NCBI GenBank assembly: GCA_027604005.1
Contig: JADGJT010000111.1
Location: 12,179 to 62,116, forward strand
Direction of reading: 5' to 3'
DNA length: 49,938 bases
From: Dinochytrium kinnereticum
Taxonomy: Eukaryota > Chytridiomycota > Chytridiomycetes > Chytridiales > Chytridiaceae
Shown here: positions 1 to 11,400 of the stretch, in pieces
Numbering within the stretch: position 1 is the stretch's first letter
Layout of the letters: every line of letters begins with the position of its first letter
The notes under the pieces: generated by a model
What the model was told of the DNA's origin: nothing
Databases searched by the model: none
The model's input: the letters and a program-made list of their open reading frames with translations, nothing else
Translations under genes and position numbers: made by a program

Positions 1-3000
1 GGGGGCGCCAATCTCCCTCTACAACCATCTCGTCGTTTACCACCCCCCACCACTTCTGCAATTTCCTCTCCTCCGCCTGGAAAGCGAGAGAACGAGAGGA
101 ACCCCCCTTTCTTCCTTGACCAATCACTTTTCAAGCAGATTCCCATGAAGATATCTGCTCATATCAAAATTATGATAAAAAAAAAACAAAAAAAAAACAA
201 ACGGACGTTAACAAAGCTAACGGAAAGAAGAGAAGGAGAACCCCCACTACTCACACTTTTCTCAACGCCTTCACCTCTTTTGGCACAGTTCCCGTCAACC
301 GGTTGTTTTTGAGCGAGCTGTGATGGGAGAGAAGTTAGGGTTAAAGAAAAGGGGGGGGTGAGTCAACGTGCTGCCACCAGACCAAACAAGAATAAAAAAT
401 AAATAAAAATAAAGATAAAAAAACAGCCCAAAATAAAAATAAAGTAAACCAAACGTCCATGAAATGGTTTGGTTTCTCCGCTTCTTTTTTTTTTTCACAC
501 ATTCACCAAAAAAAAAACAACAAAGGAACCAAACTCGCTCAACAAAAACTCACAGGATTCGAAGGTGAGGAAGTTTTCCGAGATCAGGGGGGATGGGTCC
601 CGTCAACGCGTTGTTGGAGAGCTCGCTAAAGGTGGAGAGGACCAGGTTGTGTTTTTTGTTTTTGAAAAAAGGGATAGACAGACATGTGTTCGTTTTGGGT
701 TAGAAAATATTCGATGCGGGGAGGTTTTTGAGATGGTGTGAGCTTTGCAAGGAAAGGCTGGATGACTTTCTGGAGATGGAGGTTGGTTTGCTCTTTTTGG
801 GAAGGAGGTTTGGAGGTTGAAAGTGAGGAGGGATGGGGGGAATTGATACCACCAACGCCGCAAACCGCACACCAAACACCCTCTATTCCCTCAACAACAA
901 AACAAAAAAAATAATAATACAAAGTAACCGTCGTTCCCGACTCAACGGTTCGATCTAATCAAACGTGAAAAAAGAAAAGAAAAGAAAGAAATAAAACTCA
1001 CATCTGCTCAGCACAAGTCAACCCACCAAACTTTGGCACCCTCCCCGAGAACCTATTCCCACACAAGAACAAGAACCTCAACTCCCTCAACTCCCCAACC
1101 CCATCACCGATACCTCCCTCAAGTTGGTTCTCGCTCAAGTTCCTGTTTGCGCGTTAGTGATGAGAACAAGAGATGGAAGGAGAGAAACGGAAAGAAACCA
1201 AAAAATAAAAAATAAAAAAAAAATTAACGGGAGATAAAAAAGAGTTGCTTTGATTACAGGTAGGCTAGATTAGTCAAATGATTGATGGTTTTCGGAATCT
1301 CTCCAGTGAGTTTGTTGCATTCCATTGATCTACAGTCAGCCAGCGTGTCAGCTTAGGGGTACGTGGGCGGGAAGATAACTCACAGGTATTGTAGATTTTG
1401 AATGGTTGTAAGGGAATCAGGGATAAGTCCCTCCAAAGCGTTTCCGTCCATGCTCCTATTTTTCAAATAATAAAAAAAAGAACCATTTGTTTAGTTGCCT
1501 TTTTTTGGCTGTTCATTTTCGGATGGCTGTTGATTTTGAGAGGACGCGCTGGGGAAAACTTACAGGTATTGGAGGTTGGTTAACCCCTCTATTCTTTTTG
1601 GGATTTCGCCGGTGAGTTTGTTGTTGGAGATGTTTCTGATGCGACACAGGAAGGAAGGAATGGGTAAGGAAAAAGGCTCGGTCATTAATAATAATTAAAA
1701 AAAAAAATTTAAAAAAAAATAAGGAATTGGAAGAAGAACCGAAAGAATCTCAGTCAAGGATAACGAAGCAACCAACCAAGCAAAAAGGAATCGAAATAAT
1801 TTGAATCAAAGATGCTTTCGAAAGAAAGAAAAAAAGTAACAACAAAGAGCAAGAACTGAAATCTGGAGAATGGTTCACTTACAGGTATTTCAAAAATCTC
1901 AACACCCCAATCTCTTCCGGTAAATTCCCACTCAGAGCATTATCCTCCAAATGTCTAAACCCCCATTCGATCAAGAAAGAAAGAAAGAAGAAGAAGAAAA
2001 AAAAGAGTCAACAGAACCCCACAACACAAAACAAAAACAAAAATAAAAAAAAGCAAACTACACAACGTACAAAACTTCAAGCGATTCAAGCTGGCCAATC
2101 TCTTCAGGAATGTCTCCAGAGATTTTGTTTCCATTCAATCGTCTGGTGTATGAAGATATTTGATTAATGAAGCTACCGTTATTAACTTTCTTTGACGGAG
2201 GTTGGGACTAGGAGGAGAGGAGAGGGACTTACAGCTCTACTAGTCTTGATAGGCGACCAATATCAGAGGAAATGGACCCTGTGAGTTTGTTGTCGCTTAA
2301 CTTCCTGTTGAATGAAGATGTGGAAAGAAAGTTAGTTGCATTTAGTTTAGTTATTTTTAAGTTATTTTTTTTCGGGGGGGGGGAAGGGCGGGGGAGGGGG
2401 TTTAGAGGTTGAGGTGTGTGTATTTTTTTGTTATGAAGTTAAAAACAAGATCGTTTATGTTCGATCGAAATGGAATAAATGCTAACTTACAGAAACACTA
2501 GCCCTGAAAGACGGAAAAGGCTGTCTGGGATCGACCCCTTCAACCCGTTTTTCGATAAATCGCTGAGGGAAAGAGAAAAGTGAAACCAATCGTCAGCAGT
2601 CGCCAGTATTGAAAGCAAAATAGATAGATTCCCGAAATCCTGAGTGACAAAACGCAGAAAGGAAAGGAAAAACAGACGTGTGGGGGAGAGCAAACCCACA
2701 TGTAAGTCAAGTACTTTAACTTTGAGAGCCCTCTCGGAATCTTCTCAAAAGGCGTCTCCTCGTACATGGTCCTATATTCACATACCAAAAATAAAATAAA
2801 CAAATGATTAAAAAAAAAAGAAACAAAACCCCTCAGTTCACTCAGAGCGTTGATAAACATGAAACACGGGAAAGAAACTAAACTCACAGCTCTGATATTC
2901 TCCCATCCCCATTCACGCCAACGCAGTACACCTCCTCCTCTGTTTTTTCGAATATCGCAACTCGGGGCTTAATGGGACCCGATGTGGTGAAATTTTCGGG

Positions 3001-5197
3001 GGTAATGCCGTATCGGGTGGACCATGAGCTGAAGACTGCGGCGAAGTTTTTAAAGTCTGAGCAAGTTGGGGTTTGTTAGTGATGCGAGACTAGAAGACGG
3101 GGGAGAGCAGGGTTACCTTTTCCACGGCCTTGAAGCAGGAAAGAAGGAGAAGGAGGGAGGTAAGGTTCACATTATTACAAACAGAATGACAAGTTAATCA
3201 AGGCAGTAGTGCAGCGCAAGGATACAAAAAAGGATACAAAAAAGAGAAGCGAAAAAAAAGAAGTTATAATGGTCGTACCTTTTCCTTTGCTTCCCACAGT
3301 CGATGCAGACGAAACAACAGATCTCCTATCATACTCCTCAGGCTCCGGCTCCGGCTCTACCTCCTCTTCCTCTCGCCTCACAGCCTCCAAAAATGCCTTC
3401 AAAGGAGGAGCAGCCTCTATCAAAGCCCTCACAGTCTTCGGGTCATCCGATACCGGCAAAACCCCAGAATGAACGTACCTGACCAGGGTCTCATTCGCAC
3501 GATGATTCCCCTTTAAGATGGGATCGAGGAGCAGCTCAGTGGCTTTACTGCCATCTGCTTCTGTTCCAATGCCTTTGGCGTAGCAGGTGGCGAGATTAAG
3601 AAACGCCGAAGGTTCACCGCTAGAGACGGCGCTTGTGAAGCAGTTGAAAGCAGCTTTTGGATTTTGAGGTGTCCCAGTACCGGTTTGGTAGCAGACGCCT
3701 AGGTTGCTTAAGGCGACGGCGTTGCCTTGATCTGCGGACTTTTTGTAAAGTTTGAAAGCGATCTCGGGGTCACGTTCGACTCCCAACCCCCTTTCATAAC
3801 AGTAGGCCAAGGTGTTTTGTGCGAGAACGTTTCCGCGGACGGCAGAGTTTCCGTATAGTGCGACGGCTTTTGCTTCATTTTTCTCTACGCCGATTCCGTT
3901 TAGGTAGCAATCTCCAAGGAGGTTTTGTGCTTTGGGGTTGTTGGCTGATGCTGATTTCGTTAGGATGGTGACGGCTGCTTGTGGGTCTTTCTCTACACCG
4001 AAACCGTGGAGATACGCGATTCCAACGTTGAGCTCAGCGGAGGGGTCACCATTCTCAGAGGCAGTCTTAAAGTACTCGAAAGCCTTAGTGGGGTTCTTGT
4101 CAACACCTATCCCATTTTTGTAGCATCTCCCAAGATTTGTGATGGCCTTGACATTTCCAAAGTCAACGGCCATCTGATAGTACCTGAAGGCCTGCTCATA
4201 GTCGCAGTCAACCCCGATACCCTTCTCGTAGCAATACGCAAGATTGTTCATCGCGCCAGAATCGCCGAGAAGAACGGATTGCTTGTAGAGATCGGTGGCC
4301 GCTTTAAGGTCTTTCTTGACTCCAAACCCCTTTTCAAGACAGTAACCAAGGCATGTCATGGCTTTCGAGATACCCTTTTCAGAACCGATGCGGAGGCCCA
4401 TGATGATTCGCTTGATATCTTTCCCGGCCGACCCAAACGAAGCGAGGAACGCAGCGTACTCATAGGAGTTTGGCGCAGAGTTCTCTGGCTCTGGTTTCTT
4501 GCCATCCGGGGGAACCTTGATGGCCTCCTCTTCTCCTTCCACAGTGTCTCCATGATCTTCTTGAGAAGCCCTCTCCTCCTCCTCTTTCGCCTTTCGGGAT
4601 TCCTCCTCTGCAGCTTGCACTTCGGCCATCTTTGCTTTGATTTGACGAATCAACCCTTTCATGCGTGCTTCCCATACTGGACCAGAGAGAGACTTTACGT
4701 CAGACAGGTCAATGTAGAGAGTTCCTGCAGTGATGAGCCTGGACCATGTAAGAGGTCCCTTGTCAAGACGAACTGGGACAAGTGGTTTTTTCTCCTCGTC
4801 CGCAAAGTTCAGCTCCTTCTTGCAGTTATGTGAGGCCTGCAGGAGTGGGTGGCAAAGTGTTTGGTGGAGGGAGTTAACCAAAGCCGTTTGTTTATGATTT
4901 GGTTTACCTCGTATTTGACTGAGAGACATGGAACAATGATGGTGGAGTTCATGACGCCAGAAAACATTGAGTCGTTGATGTTTCCGTCCATCATATCCAG
5001 GTCCATCCACACCTTGAGCCCAGCCGCCTCCATTGACGCCTTCATCGCAATGGCATGATCCTGATGGCCCCATCTAGCAAAGACAATGCATCAAAAGTGT
5101 GAGTGAATCCAAGCACCATCTCTCTCATTTCATCAAACCGTGTAGAGGGTACTACTCACTGGTAGCTTATCATCACATCCGTCTTCTCGTCGGCCAT
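1..5197 (-). CDS. TIR-Sel1-LRR multidomain protein (partial, runs off left edge)
   Basis: No established name recognised. Translation starts at 5197, with an in-frame TAG just upstream. Exons read 5160-5197, 4908-5073, 3279-4836, 3117-3128, 2888-3056, then a run of short LRR exons down to 1-76, about 956 residues in the window. Residues 1-115 are a TIR domain: VMISYQWG, then VWMDLDMM, then CLSVKYE, then NCKKEL, whose Glu76 aligns with the catalytic Glu of NADase TIRs. An acidic coiled stretch (140-190) precedes about eight Sel1 repeats (225-510; motif YCYEKGIGV). An EPEPE-rich linker leads to an LRR cap with a Trp and a Cys, then about twelve 24-residue LRRs of the LxxNxLxGxIP type. No signal peptide or membrane segment is seen, so the protein is probably cytosolic. 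TIRs act as signalling adaptors or NAD-cleaving enzymes; Sel1 and LRR units bind proteins. The role is inferred to be sensing or signalling. The C-terminus is outside the window. Confidence 0.85.
257..2771 (-). repeat. Array of one-LRR-per-exon cassettes (72-nt, phase 2)
   Basis: Predicted exons at 2700-2771, 2491-2562, 2233-2304, 2071-2142, 1883-1954, 1564-1635, 1384-1455, 1258-1329 and 554-625 are each exactly 72 nt. Each begins and ends in phase 2 and encodes one 24-residue LRR, for example DLSKNGLKGSIPDSL and NISNNKLTGEIPKRI. Exon 1002-1142 (141 nt) carries almost two repeats, and 257-317 is a truncated last one. Every exon is flanked by AG/GTRAG-like signals, and the introns are A/T-rich and of unequal length. 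This is the coding repeat part of the TIR-Sel1-LRR gene, not a separate gene. The regularity points to growth by exon duplication. Confidence 0.85.
3117..3128 (-). other. 12-nt microexon joining Sel1 and LRR parts
   Basis: After the donor at 3278 (GGAAAAG/gtacg) the reading frame is in phase 1. A long pyrimidine tract followed by cttcaag leads to GCCGTGGAAAAG and a second donor, gtaacc. Twelve bases preserve phase 1 into the LRR-cap exon at 3056, adding the short basic link GRGK. Skipping it would also keep frame because 12 is a multiple of 3, so inclusion could be optional. Confidence 0.6.
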
Positions 5198-5586
5198 GAT
5201 GGGTCGAGCCGCCTAAACAGAGAACGGTCTGAAGCACAGAGGGGGCCGTATAGACGCTCTTCAGCCAAACGAACCGAGATAAAGACTCCGCCCATTCAAC
5301 AAGCATGATCCAATCCGATACCAATCCGCGCCTTGCTGCAAATAATGCGTGGAACATCAGCGTATCTAGCGCGCAATGATTGGGGGGGACGTTAGGTTGC
5401 CACTGTACCTCAGCGCGCATAGACCTTGACGCTGTTCGAGGGTCAGGATTCGGACGCACTTGTCCATTGCCTTGTGCTTTGGCAGTGACCACCACATAAA
5501 AAAAAAAAAAATAAAAAAAAAAAAAGGAGGGCAGGGCAGTCCCACCTCGGCATCTCCTCGGCTGAAATTAGAGTATCAAATCAACC
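5198..5586. other. Divergent intergenic region between TIR-Sel1-LRR gene and hydrolase
   Basis: No convincing gene is seen. The region separates two divergently transcribed start codons (5197 on the minus strand, 5587 on the plus strand) and must hold both promoters. Two long A tracts lie at about 5498-5525, close to the hydrolase start. Short overlapping frames on both strands lack recognisable protein character. Confidence 0.5.
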
Positions 5587-7549
5587 ATGAGCCGTTCGAT
5601 CGCCTCGCTATCGGCGGCTGTCGCCCTCTCGTCGCTCCAGGTGGCCTTCGCATCAATCCCGCTGCTCGCATGCCTTCCCCCTAAAGTGCTCATCCAGAGG
5701 TTGGGAGCCTGGGGAGCCACTGGCGTCGGGATGGTGGGCACAGAGCTTACGTCGATCTTCTTGATGGTGCACGCCGTGTCTCAGTACCTTGCATGGAGGG
5801 TCGGAGGAACTGGTTGGTATTGTTGCATTTGAGTTCTTTGAAAGCCATGGTTGAGATGAGGGTGGTTAAGGATTCCGCACCGCATGTTGACCGATCTTTT
5901 TGTTCTCCTTCAATGTCTTCCAGCGCTCATACCTTGGATCATATACCGACCTCTTACTCTCGCCGTCATACTCTCAAACTCTCTTGTCTTCTTATACGCC
6001 TCGACTGCCACTCGAAAGATCTGCGAGGATGCTGTCAACAGTTTCCGCGAACAGCTCTTTGACAAGATTGATAGGAATGGTCTTCATGTCGAAGAGCACA
6101 TTAGATCGCCTACACCATTCTCGTAAGGCAGTTTTCTTATTCATCTAGAGGAATTCGATATCTGATACCCTTTTTTTCAGGCTCTCGTTCTTTATTCAAT
6201 CGTTCATTCCGTTTTGGAAGCCTTGGAATGTGACTGAAATCAATGATAGTAAGTCTCACTTCCCTACCTTCTGATGGAATTGGTTGGAACACTAACCGCT
6301 TCCAGTCACCTACGTTACCCCGGAGGAACTTGTAGATATTGGGAAGTCTAATGAGCACTTTGTCCAGCTGGACGTCATAAGGAAGGATACGGGATACCGG
6401 AATCGCCCTGTTTTCGTAAGTATATTCTTTTGCTAAAATAAATGGTTCCGCATCTTTCAGCCTCACAATCTTACCGTCTATAACCGGCAGATGTACATTC
6501 ACGGTGGTGCATGGCAGTTTGGTGATAAGAGAAAGCCGCCGATGGGCTTGACGATGCCTATCTGTTGGCACATGGCCTCTTCTCAGAACTGGGTGGTCGT
6601 GAACGTGAACTACGTAAGGGTCCTTTCCAACTCTCGTCCCCTACTTAGTCTAAGACCGGCTGACCTCTTAAAATAGCGCATGGCTCCCAAGGCTTGCCTG
6701 GCAGACATGGTTGAAGATCTGGAAAAGGCTTTACGTTGGATTAAACAAAACGCCGCTATTCATGGCGGCGACCCCAACTACATTGTCGTAAGTGGAGGAT
6801 CTGCAGGGGGACATCTTTCTGCGGCTGTCGCCCTTAGGAACTCGGATGATGTCAAGGGCTACGTTGGGTTCTATCCTGTAACGAATCCGTTAAACAAGGG
6901 AGTGAAGGGTTTTAGTAACTGGTTTGAGACGAACCTGATTAGGGGGAAGAACTTGGGCGGTGTCCCATCGGAGCTTTGGGCGGATCCCTTGGTAATGGTT
7001 CAGGGTCGAACGGATGAGGAGAAGGCCGGGATTCCTCCCATGATTATTATTCAGTACGTTTCACCTTACGGGGATCCCAGCTCCCCATTTCTGTCATTCA
7101 CTAACAAGTAATTCACCTTAATTTTTTTTCCAATCTTACTTTAGCGGGGTATGATACACTTTTTACTTCTTTGCATTCCTCTCGTCAACTAACTCGGCCT
7201 TTAAAAAATCGCCCACTTTTATTTCTTTTCAGACCCATGACACCCTTGTGACTGTCGACACAGTCCGAACCTTTGTCAAGCAAGTTCAGAAAGGTGAATT
7301 GAATATCTCAACCTCCACTGTTGAAGGTTTATTGCAGACCGTGCCTTCATTTGTCTCCATTAAGTTAACATTTTTGCTCCACCTCTTTGTCGAACGGCAG
7401 ATAAAATCCCCACTGCATACATCGAGCTGCCTTATGCGCATCATGGGTTAGACGTTTTTTGGTCGCCTCGAAGCATCTATGCTTGCTGGGGTGTGGGGGC
7501 AATGCTTGACAGCCTACATGACCAGTCTTTTGCGAAGAAGCTCCAATAG
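5587..7549 (+). CDS. Membrane-anchored alpha/beta-hydrolase, HSL/Abhydrolase_3 type esterase
   Basis: A carboxylester or lipid ester hydrolase is predicted; the substrate is unknown. Nine exons keep frame: 5587-5812, 5924-6122, 6181-6248, 6306-6415, 6491-6613, 6677-7053, 7145-7148, 7233-7326 and 7401-7549, giving 449 residues. Residues 1-150 hold hydrophobic segments (PWIIYRPLTLAVILSNSLVFL), implying a membrane anchor. The oxyanion-hole motif HGGAW is at 205-209. The nucleophile elbow GGSAGG has Ser284, the acid is Asp372 in HGTHDTLV, and the base is His414 or His415 in AHHGLD, so the triad is complete. The VNYRMAP block and GGDP before the elbow are typical of the prenylcysteine-methylesterase/HSL branch. 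The donor of exon 1 (gttggt) is weak and could be misplaced. The gene is divergent from the TIR gene and convergent with the BRI3-like gene. Confidence 0.85.
7145..7148 (+). other. 4-nt microexon inside the hydrolase catalytic-Asp motif
   Basis: Upstream coding ends ...ATT ATT CA before gtacgt at 7054, and the next large exon starts ACC CAT GAC at 7233. Direct joining would break the frame and lose the conserved His-Gly of the HGTHD motif. A tag/CGGG/gtatga unit at 7145-7148 restores CAC GGG exactly and puts catalytic Asp372 in frame. It has canonical AG and GT flanks. Confidence 0.7.
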
Positions 7550-7795
7550 CCCTCAGAGTGCGCCTGCCTCGCGGCCACATCCTCACTCCAATCTCATATA
7601 CAAGTCTCATACATAATCAAGCCCCATCATCAATATCCTGCTGTACGTCATCACGAATCACGAAGCGTCAAAAAGTACTAGCTGCAGACAGTCTTCGGCT
7701 GGGCGAATCAAAGGCCGTAATATACATGAATAAAAATCCGTCAGCTTCAAGAGCCCCACAATTCTGGTAAAGCGGGACACTATGTCCTTCAACGG

Positions 7796-8199
7796 CTAAA
7801 CATTGATAGTTGTGGCCACCCCGACCGCAAAGCCAAGTCCGAAAGCCTGTGCCCGCCTCGGATCCTCCTGTTGCTGCTCAAACTCCCGTATAGGAATCTC
7901 CACTTGGCACACCTCACACCTGACCTCCTGCACATAAATGATGGTAGGATTCAGAAACATGCATCACTGAGACTGTGCTCACCTTCATCTTAAGGCAGCA
8001 TAGCAGACCAATGCTGCATTTATATCAATATCACTTCTTTAGATACGGCAGTGGAGAGGTGGGGGTCTTACGGGAAGCACAGGATCGCAATAATCCAGGC
8101 CGATCCTGGGTAGTAAGGCTTCGTCCACGTATGATTCCCGTCGACCTTGCAGTTCGGAGGACCTTGGCTGTATGGGGGGGGTGGTTGTGCCTCTTTCAT
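7796..8199 (-). CDS. BRI3/LITAF-like small membrane protein
   Basis: A 96-residue protein from three exons (8072-8199, 7983-8013, 7796-7927) joined in frame. Residues 1-20 are Pro-rich with a PPPY motif, a classic WW-domain ligand found in BRI3/LITAF-type proteins. A conserved block follows: WTKPYYPGSAWIIAILCFP, then IGLLCCLKMK, then CEVC. The hydrophobic stretch sits between a lone Cys (residue 17) and the CxxC, as in membrane-inserted zinc-binding BRI3 domains. The family localises to endosomal/lysosomal membranes; that placement is inference here. The C-terminal tail (GLGFAVGVATTINV) is hydrophobic. The frame stays open upstream of the chosen ATG, so an earlier start or an extra 5' exon is possible. 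It lies in tandem with the downstream end of the anoctamin gene. Confidence 0.75.
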
Positions 8200-8418
8200 C
8201 CCAAAAGTCGTGACACAAACGACCGCCACAAACTCAGACTCGTTAACGCATTGTCGTTTGGTTACTGCAAGTCTTGTCGCGTTCTGCGCCAGTAGTGGTT
8301 CGTTTGGGGAGAGACGAAGTTTTCACGTAAAAGGTAACAATTATGATTCTATTATGTGCAGGCGTATAAACACAATATTTGAAAAAAGGAAAAGAATAAT
8401 GAATAGAAACTAAAATAA

Positions 8419-11400
8419 TCATGGCACAGAAAAAAACCGAGGATCCTCCTTCTGGGTCGTCGCGGTCGATTCAAAGCGCCTATCTGATGACATGTTTCGT
8501 TCAGAGTAGAGGGATGGATTACTCAAAAACTCATCCTCCCCTTCAACATCCTGTTCGCTCTCAAGTCGATCCAGGTAGTTTGTGCGAGCCATTGCGAGCT
8601 GGACAGAACTCGGGATTTCAGGGATTAGCCATTGTAGGATGGCCGTGATGGAGTAAACAGCGTAGTGAAACAATATGATAAATCCAACTCTCACGGCCAT
8701 ACGGGACCCGACAGTTGGAAGCGGAGCCAAGAAAGCCGAATAGAATGCGGCGGATGTGAAAGCAATCTGAACAGAGTTCGTTGCGACGGACATGCGAGCT
8801 GTGAATCGCAGAATAGCCTCCCAGGATCCGATATCCTGAGCTCTCACGGGTATAGGTCGCTGGTTCATTATCAAGACCTTATAAGCGTCGGCACGGATCT
8901 CGTAAGTATTGTTAAGGAGGGCGAAGAAAGGCGCCAGCGGGTTGATACTGACAAACATTGCCACGAACCCAAACTGTACAACCTTTTGGGCGTACTCGTC
9001 CCGAACGCCAGTATATTCGGGTAGTTTGTCATCCCGATAGTATTGAGGAAGCCTGCTGGGTCGATCATCGAGGGCTGCACAACTGTCATTGCCCATAGTC
9101 GCACCTCCCGCAACGCTTTCAACGACCATCGCGGCCATGTTTTTAAGGCTGGTACCAAAAAGAAATGAGCCGCCGCTGCTTGTCTCCTTAGGTTTGGCGC
9201 GTTGCTGCAATGAAGGCCGCCCAGTGACCTCCAAATCACCTAAAGTCGATACCGAAAGTGCCATGGGCTTTGGTTCCGGAGATTGATCAAATGCTTTCTC
9301 TTCCGTAACCGATGCGGCGACGGCTCGTTTCCGTTGGCGCTTCTCAGCGTTCCTTATACGGTTTTTTATGCCTGCTTTAAGTTTAGCGAAACTCGCTGCA
9401 ATCCATGGGATGCAGATTTCCTGAAACCGATCCACAACTATTGCCACCAGGATTAGCACAGAAAAAACTTTTTTTTTTACCTTGACCACCAATAAAGAGC
9501 ACAAAAAGATTGATAGTAAATCCACTTGCACAGGTTGATCCGTTCTCTCCTTGAGGAACTATAAAACAGCTATCGTTTAGGTACTTCAGACCAAAAAGAT
9601 TTTGGCTAAGAAAAGCCGGCTTTACGATCGAATAGTACACTGGCTACGAATTATATAATAGTTGTACATGATTAAAAATCGACTAATCCACAATTGAGAC
9701 ACTTTACCTGTGAATAACTGTTTGCAAAGTCGAATATATAGGTTTTCAGGATAAAGGAGTCGTCGTATGTCGTGTCAGTCGGGCTTCAGAGACAGAACAG
9801 TAAAAGAGGGATTTTAGAAGCTATTTCCTCAACTTGTATAACTTACTAATTTTCCCAAGAATTAAGCATCTTCACAACTATACTAAATGGAACTTGCATG
9901 ATAATGATTGATGCCAGCCCTGGGGTGGAGAAAAAGAGGTAAAATTGTCAATATCATGAATAACTAAATCAGAGAAGATACACCCTGGAAGCAAACAAGA
10001 ATATTGCTCGAAACGAAACTATCATTTACCAAGAAATGAAGTAAAGCAGGCGATCCAAATATCATCATTTACAGAGGGAGAAACGTAGGCACCAAGAGAT
10101 ATTTGCAAAGATATAAAGACAGCCATAATCGCAACCCATATGCAAATGATAATGGAGGATACGACTTGGCGGCCATGTCTCTTAAGAGGGGGAAAGTAAA
10201 GCTCATTCTTGCCGGTGACTTCACTTCGCCTGTAGTCGAAGACGTAAAGGGTTAGCTTAAGAAGAGATATTTAAGTGGAATTGAAAGTACCTTGTCCCAG
10301 TCGGTTTGAATTCGGGCCGCTTTGACTCTTCCTTTTCGAAATCATGTGTAGACCATTTCCATGACAGGTAGTTGGCTTGCCGGTTCCAGACCGAAGGCAT
10401 AAGCATAGCCCACAATGAATTAAAGATGCCATACCACGGAGTCAACGTGTTGTCGAAGAGAACGGCCCAGCGAAACGACGCCCCTCTATACAACGTGTTA
10501 GAAAAGAATCCCTGGAAAGATTCCAACCTCCTAGCCTCTCCTAAACCGTAAAAACAAACAAAAAGCCCTGCAACGACTGCCCAAACCAGCCACAAATTGT
10601 AAAAACCGTTAAATGCAAAGTAGAGGGCGACCTTCTCTCCAAAGTATGCAGAGATTTTGTCAAGCGGTTGGTAGGAAAAGTATCTCTGGGCCCACTCGCG
10701 TTTCAGATCAAGACGAAGGTTATCAGTTGATCCAAGGTCGTCAAGGTCATCATGAAGATGAAACATAGCTGTGTAAATTCCCTCCGAGAGCAAGTATCTA
10801 ACACCTGGATTCAGAACGACGTTATGACTTTCATAACGGTGTGTTGAAATAAACCTTCTTTTCGAACTTTAGCTCCTACTGTCTTGACGGGTATTTCAAC
10901 ACTTGCAATCATTCGAAATGCCTATTTTCTGTAAGCCACCTTATGCCTAAACCACTCTTACCAGAAGTGACCGATGACTATCTCTAAAAAAATTCGTTTG
11001 AATATGGCGAGGGCTATACGCATTCGAATCTCCACCCTCAAAATTCTGAAGCTTATTCCGATTGAAAATAGCAGCTTGCATGTCTAATCTCAGGTCATCT
11101 TCAAAGACCGGCTTCAAATAAGACCAAATAAAAGAGAGAACAGGATGCTTCTTTTCGATTGAGGACCGTGATTGTGAAGTTACTTTCTGGATTTTATTGA
11201 GGTACGCCTAATAATGTAAGTCAAATGCACAAACTTACTCAAACCTCACCTCATCAATCTTTAGTGGCATCTTCAACTTCATCAATTGGGCCTCCGTGCA
11301 AAGGACATGAAATGGGCATAGAATCTTAACAAAAACTTCCGATGCATCCTCAAAAGAAGTTTCTCTTTCGACAAGAAGTCCTTTTTTCAGCAATTTCCCC

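Noticed and set aside
1..3170. LRR exons as a separate gene from the TIR-Sel1 gene
   Set aside because: The stop after the Sel1 exon is only reached by reading through a good donor (gtacg at 3278). Splicing through the microexon gives a continuous frame, so one gene is simpler.
3979..4833. 284-codon open frame on the plus strand
   Set aside because: It lies exactly antisense to the Sel1 exon, whose repeats are unmistakable. The plus frame has no domain and is a codon-bias shadow.
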